A DNA stretch of 5,645 nt. Origin: a bacterium (lineage in GTDB: Bacteria; UBP13; UBA5359). This document shows, in pieces, positions 5,277 through 5,645 of the stretch. The notes under the pieces are model-generated. The model did no database searches and was not told where the DNA came from. It saw only the letters and a list, made by a program, of their open reading frames with translations. Every line of letters starts with the position of its first letter. Position 1 is the first letter of the stretch. The stretch is from assembly GCA_028699365.1 (NCBI GenBank), contig JAQVUQ010000198.1:1-5645 (forward strand). The letters are read 5' to 3'. The translations under genes were made by a program, and so were the position numbers.

Positions 5277-5363
5277 ATGTTTTTTGCTGGAGTGCTAGCC
5301 ATTAGCATGGGAATTATGTTCTTATTGGGTGGCAACATACTCGTTGGTGCGCCGGTGAACTGA
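5277..5363 (+). CDS. Putative 28-residue hydrophobic micro-protein
   Basis: An ATG at 5277 opens a 28-codon frame encoding a peptide that is hydrophobic from residue 2 to about 24, with G-V-L-A-I-S-M-G-I-M-F-L-L-G-G as its core and no charged residue. This is enough for one membrane helix. It lies 67 bases after the ankyrin stop and 22 bases before the next small ORF on the same strand. The weak point is the start: GGAGG at 5254-5258 is 18 bases away and nothing better is closer, so translation is uncertain. No known small-protein family (KdpF, CydX and similar) is recognised. Confidence 0.4.
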   Translation: MFFAGVLAISMGIMFLLGGNILVGAPVN

Positions 5364-5385
5364 TTTGTAACGGAGGTGTGATATT

Positions 5386-5490
5386 ATGCAATCCCTAGGC
5401 ACTCCGACGATAATCGCTTTGGTCCTGCTGACATTATTCATGGGGTTAATGATCATCATTAAAATCGCCAATATCATGTCTTGCGTATAG
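5386..5490 (+). CDS. Putative 34-residue single-helix membrane micro-protein
   Basis: The frame starts at an ATG preceded by GGAGGTG (5372-5378) with a 7-base spacer, an excellent ribosome binding site and the best evidence that it is translated. The peptide is M-Q-S-L-G-T-P-T, then a hydrophobic run of about 17 residues, then I-K-I-A-N-I-M-S-C-V, with only one charged residue (Lys26). It should form one membrane helix. It follows a second hydrophobic ORF by 22 bases, suggesting a two-gene unit, and ends 21 bases before the stop of the convergent AraC-type gene. Roles known for such peptides include subunits of membrane complexes, regulators of transporters and type I toxins; none is indicated here specifically. 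Confidence 0.55.
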   Translation: MQSLGTPTIIALVLLTLFMGLMIIIKIANIMSCV

Positions 5491-5511
5491 TAATATTGAT
5501 GCCGGGAGGGT

Positions 5512-5645
5512 TTATCGTATGCGGCGGAACTCTCTCGGCGTCCTGCCTTTCAGCCTGCCGAACTGGTTGGAAAAGTATTGTGAGGAATTGAAGCCCAGAT
5601 CCATCGCTATGACGGTTATCGGCAGTTCCGTATCACGCAACAATC
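5512..5645 (-). CDS. AraC-family transcriptional regulator, C-terminal part
   Basis: On the minus strand the last 43 codons of a gene enter from the right edge and stop at TAA (5512-5514). They encode the second helix-turn-helix of the AraC/XylS DNA-binding domain: L-P-I-T-V-I-A-M-D-L-G-F, N-S-S-Q-Y-F-S-N-Q-F, then the hallmark G-R-T-P-R-E-F-R-R close to the end. The protein ends I-R just after this motif, as many family members do. The N-terminal sensor domain and the first helix-turn-helix lie outside the window, so ligand and targets are unknown. It is convergent with the small membrane ORFs, with 21 bases between stops and no clear terminator. The opposite-strand frame here (5519 onward) is a shadow. 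Confidence 0.88.
   Translation of the reverse strand, partial: LLRDTELPITVIAMDLGFNSSQYFSNQFGRLKGRTPREFRRIR

Noticed and set aside
4742-5338. Minus-strand frame of 198 codons
   Set aside because: Its periodic pattern is the mirror of the 99-bp ankyrin repeats, so it is a shadow of that array.
5519-5645. Plus-strand open frame with GGGAGGG upstream, running off the window
   Set aside because: The opposite strand encodes an unmistakable AraC C-terminus over the same bases, so this frame is best explained as antisense.

Overview
The window looks like a patchwork stretch of a bacterial chromosome. It joins ordinary metabolic and regulatory genes to an accessory segment marked by an insertion sequence, an AT-rich gene and a piece of a tRNA gene. 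The organism cannot be named from this sequence. The uroporphyrinogen-decarboxylase-like protein belongs to a superfamily abundant in anaerobes that use corrinoid methyl transfer, which hints at an anaerobic bacterium with good Shine-Dalgarno sites. That is inference only.

Left part (1-1331): a minus-strand URO-D/MtaA-like gene (99-1235), followed upstream by a short intergenic stretch containing a UUCG-capped hairpin. Middle (about 1332-2758): a minus-strand IS3-family element with long (about 50 bp) terminal inverted repeats, orfA and orfB. Between orfB and the IS end lies an unexplained non-coding segment holding a 129-bp imperfect palindrome. orfB lies in the +1 frame relative to orfA, not the usual -1 frame, across an A9 run and a G5 run, so the element is either broken by one base or relies on slippage.

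Right of the IS (2759-3756): an AT-rich plus-strand gene with a HEPN-type RNxxxH motif. Its original 5' end is missing because the IS abuts it, and the first codons of the present frame come from the IS terminus. After it comes about 160 bp rich in inverted repeats, then the 3' half of a tRNA-Leu(UAG) gene starting in the anticodon loop. This is the classic footprint of an attachment site of an integrated element, although no integrase lies in the window.

Right part (3757-5645): a possible terminator, then a secreted 413-residue ankyrin protein of twelve exactly 33-residue repeats. Next are two adjacent plus-strand ORFs for tiny hydrophobic proteins (28 and 34 residues), the second with a strong ribosome binding site, preceded by two adjacent 10-bp palindromes. 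The window ends in the C-terminal part of a minus-strand AraC-family regulator, convergent with the small ORFs. No complete multi-gene defence or other named system is visible. The best leads are the tRNA-fragment boundary, the truncated HEPN gene, the odd IS frame and palindrome, and the pair of micro-proteins.
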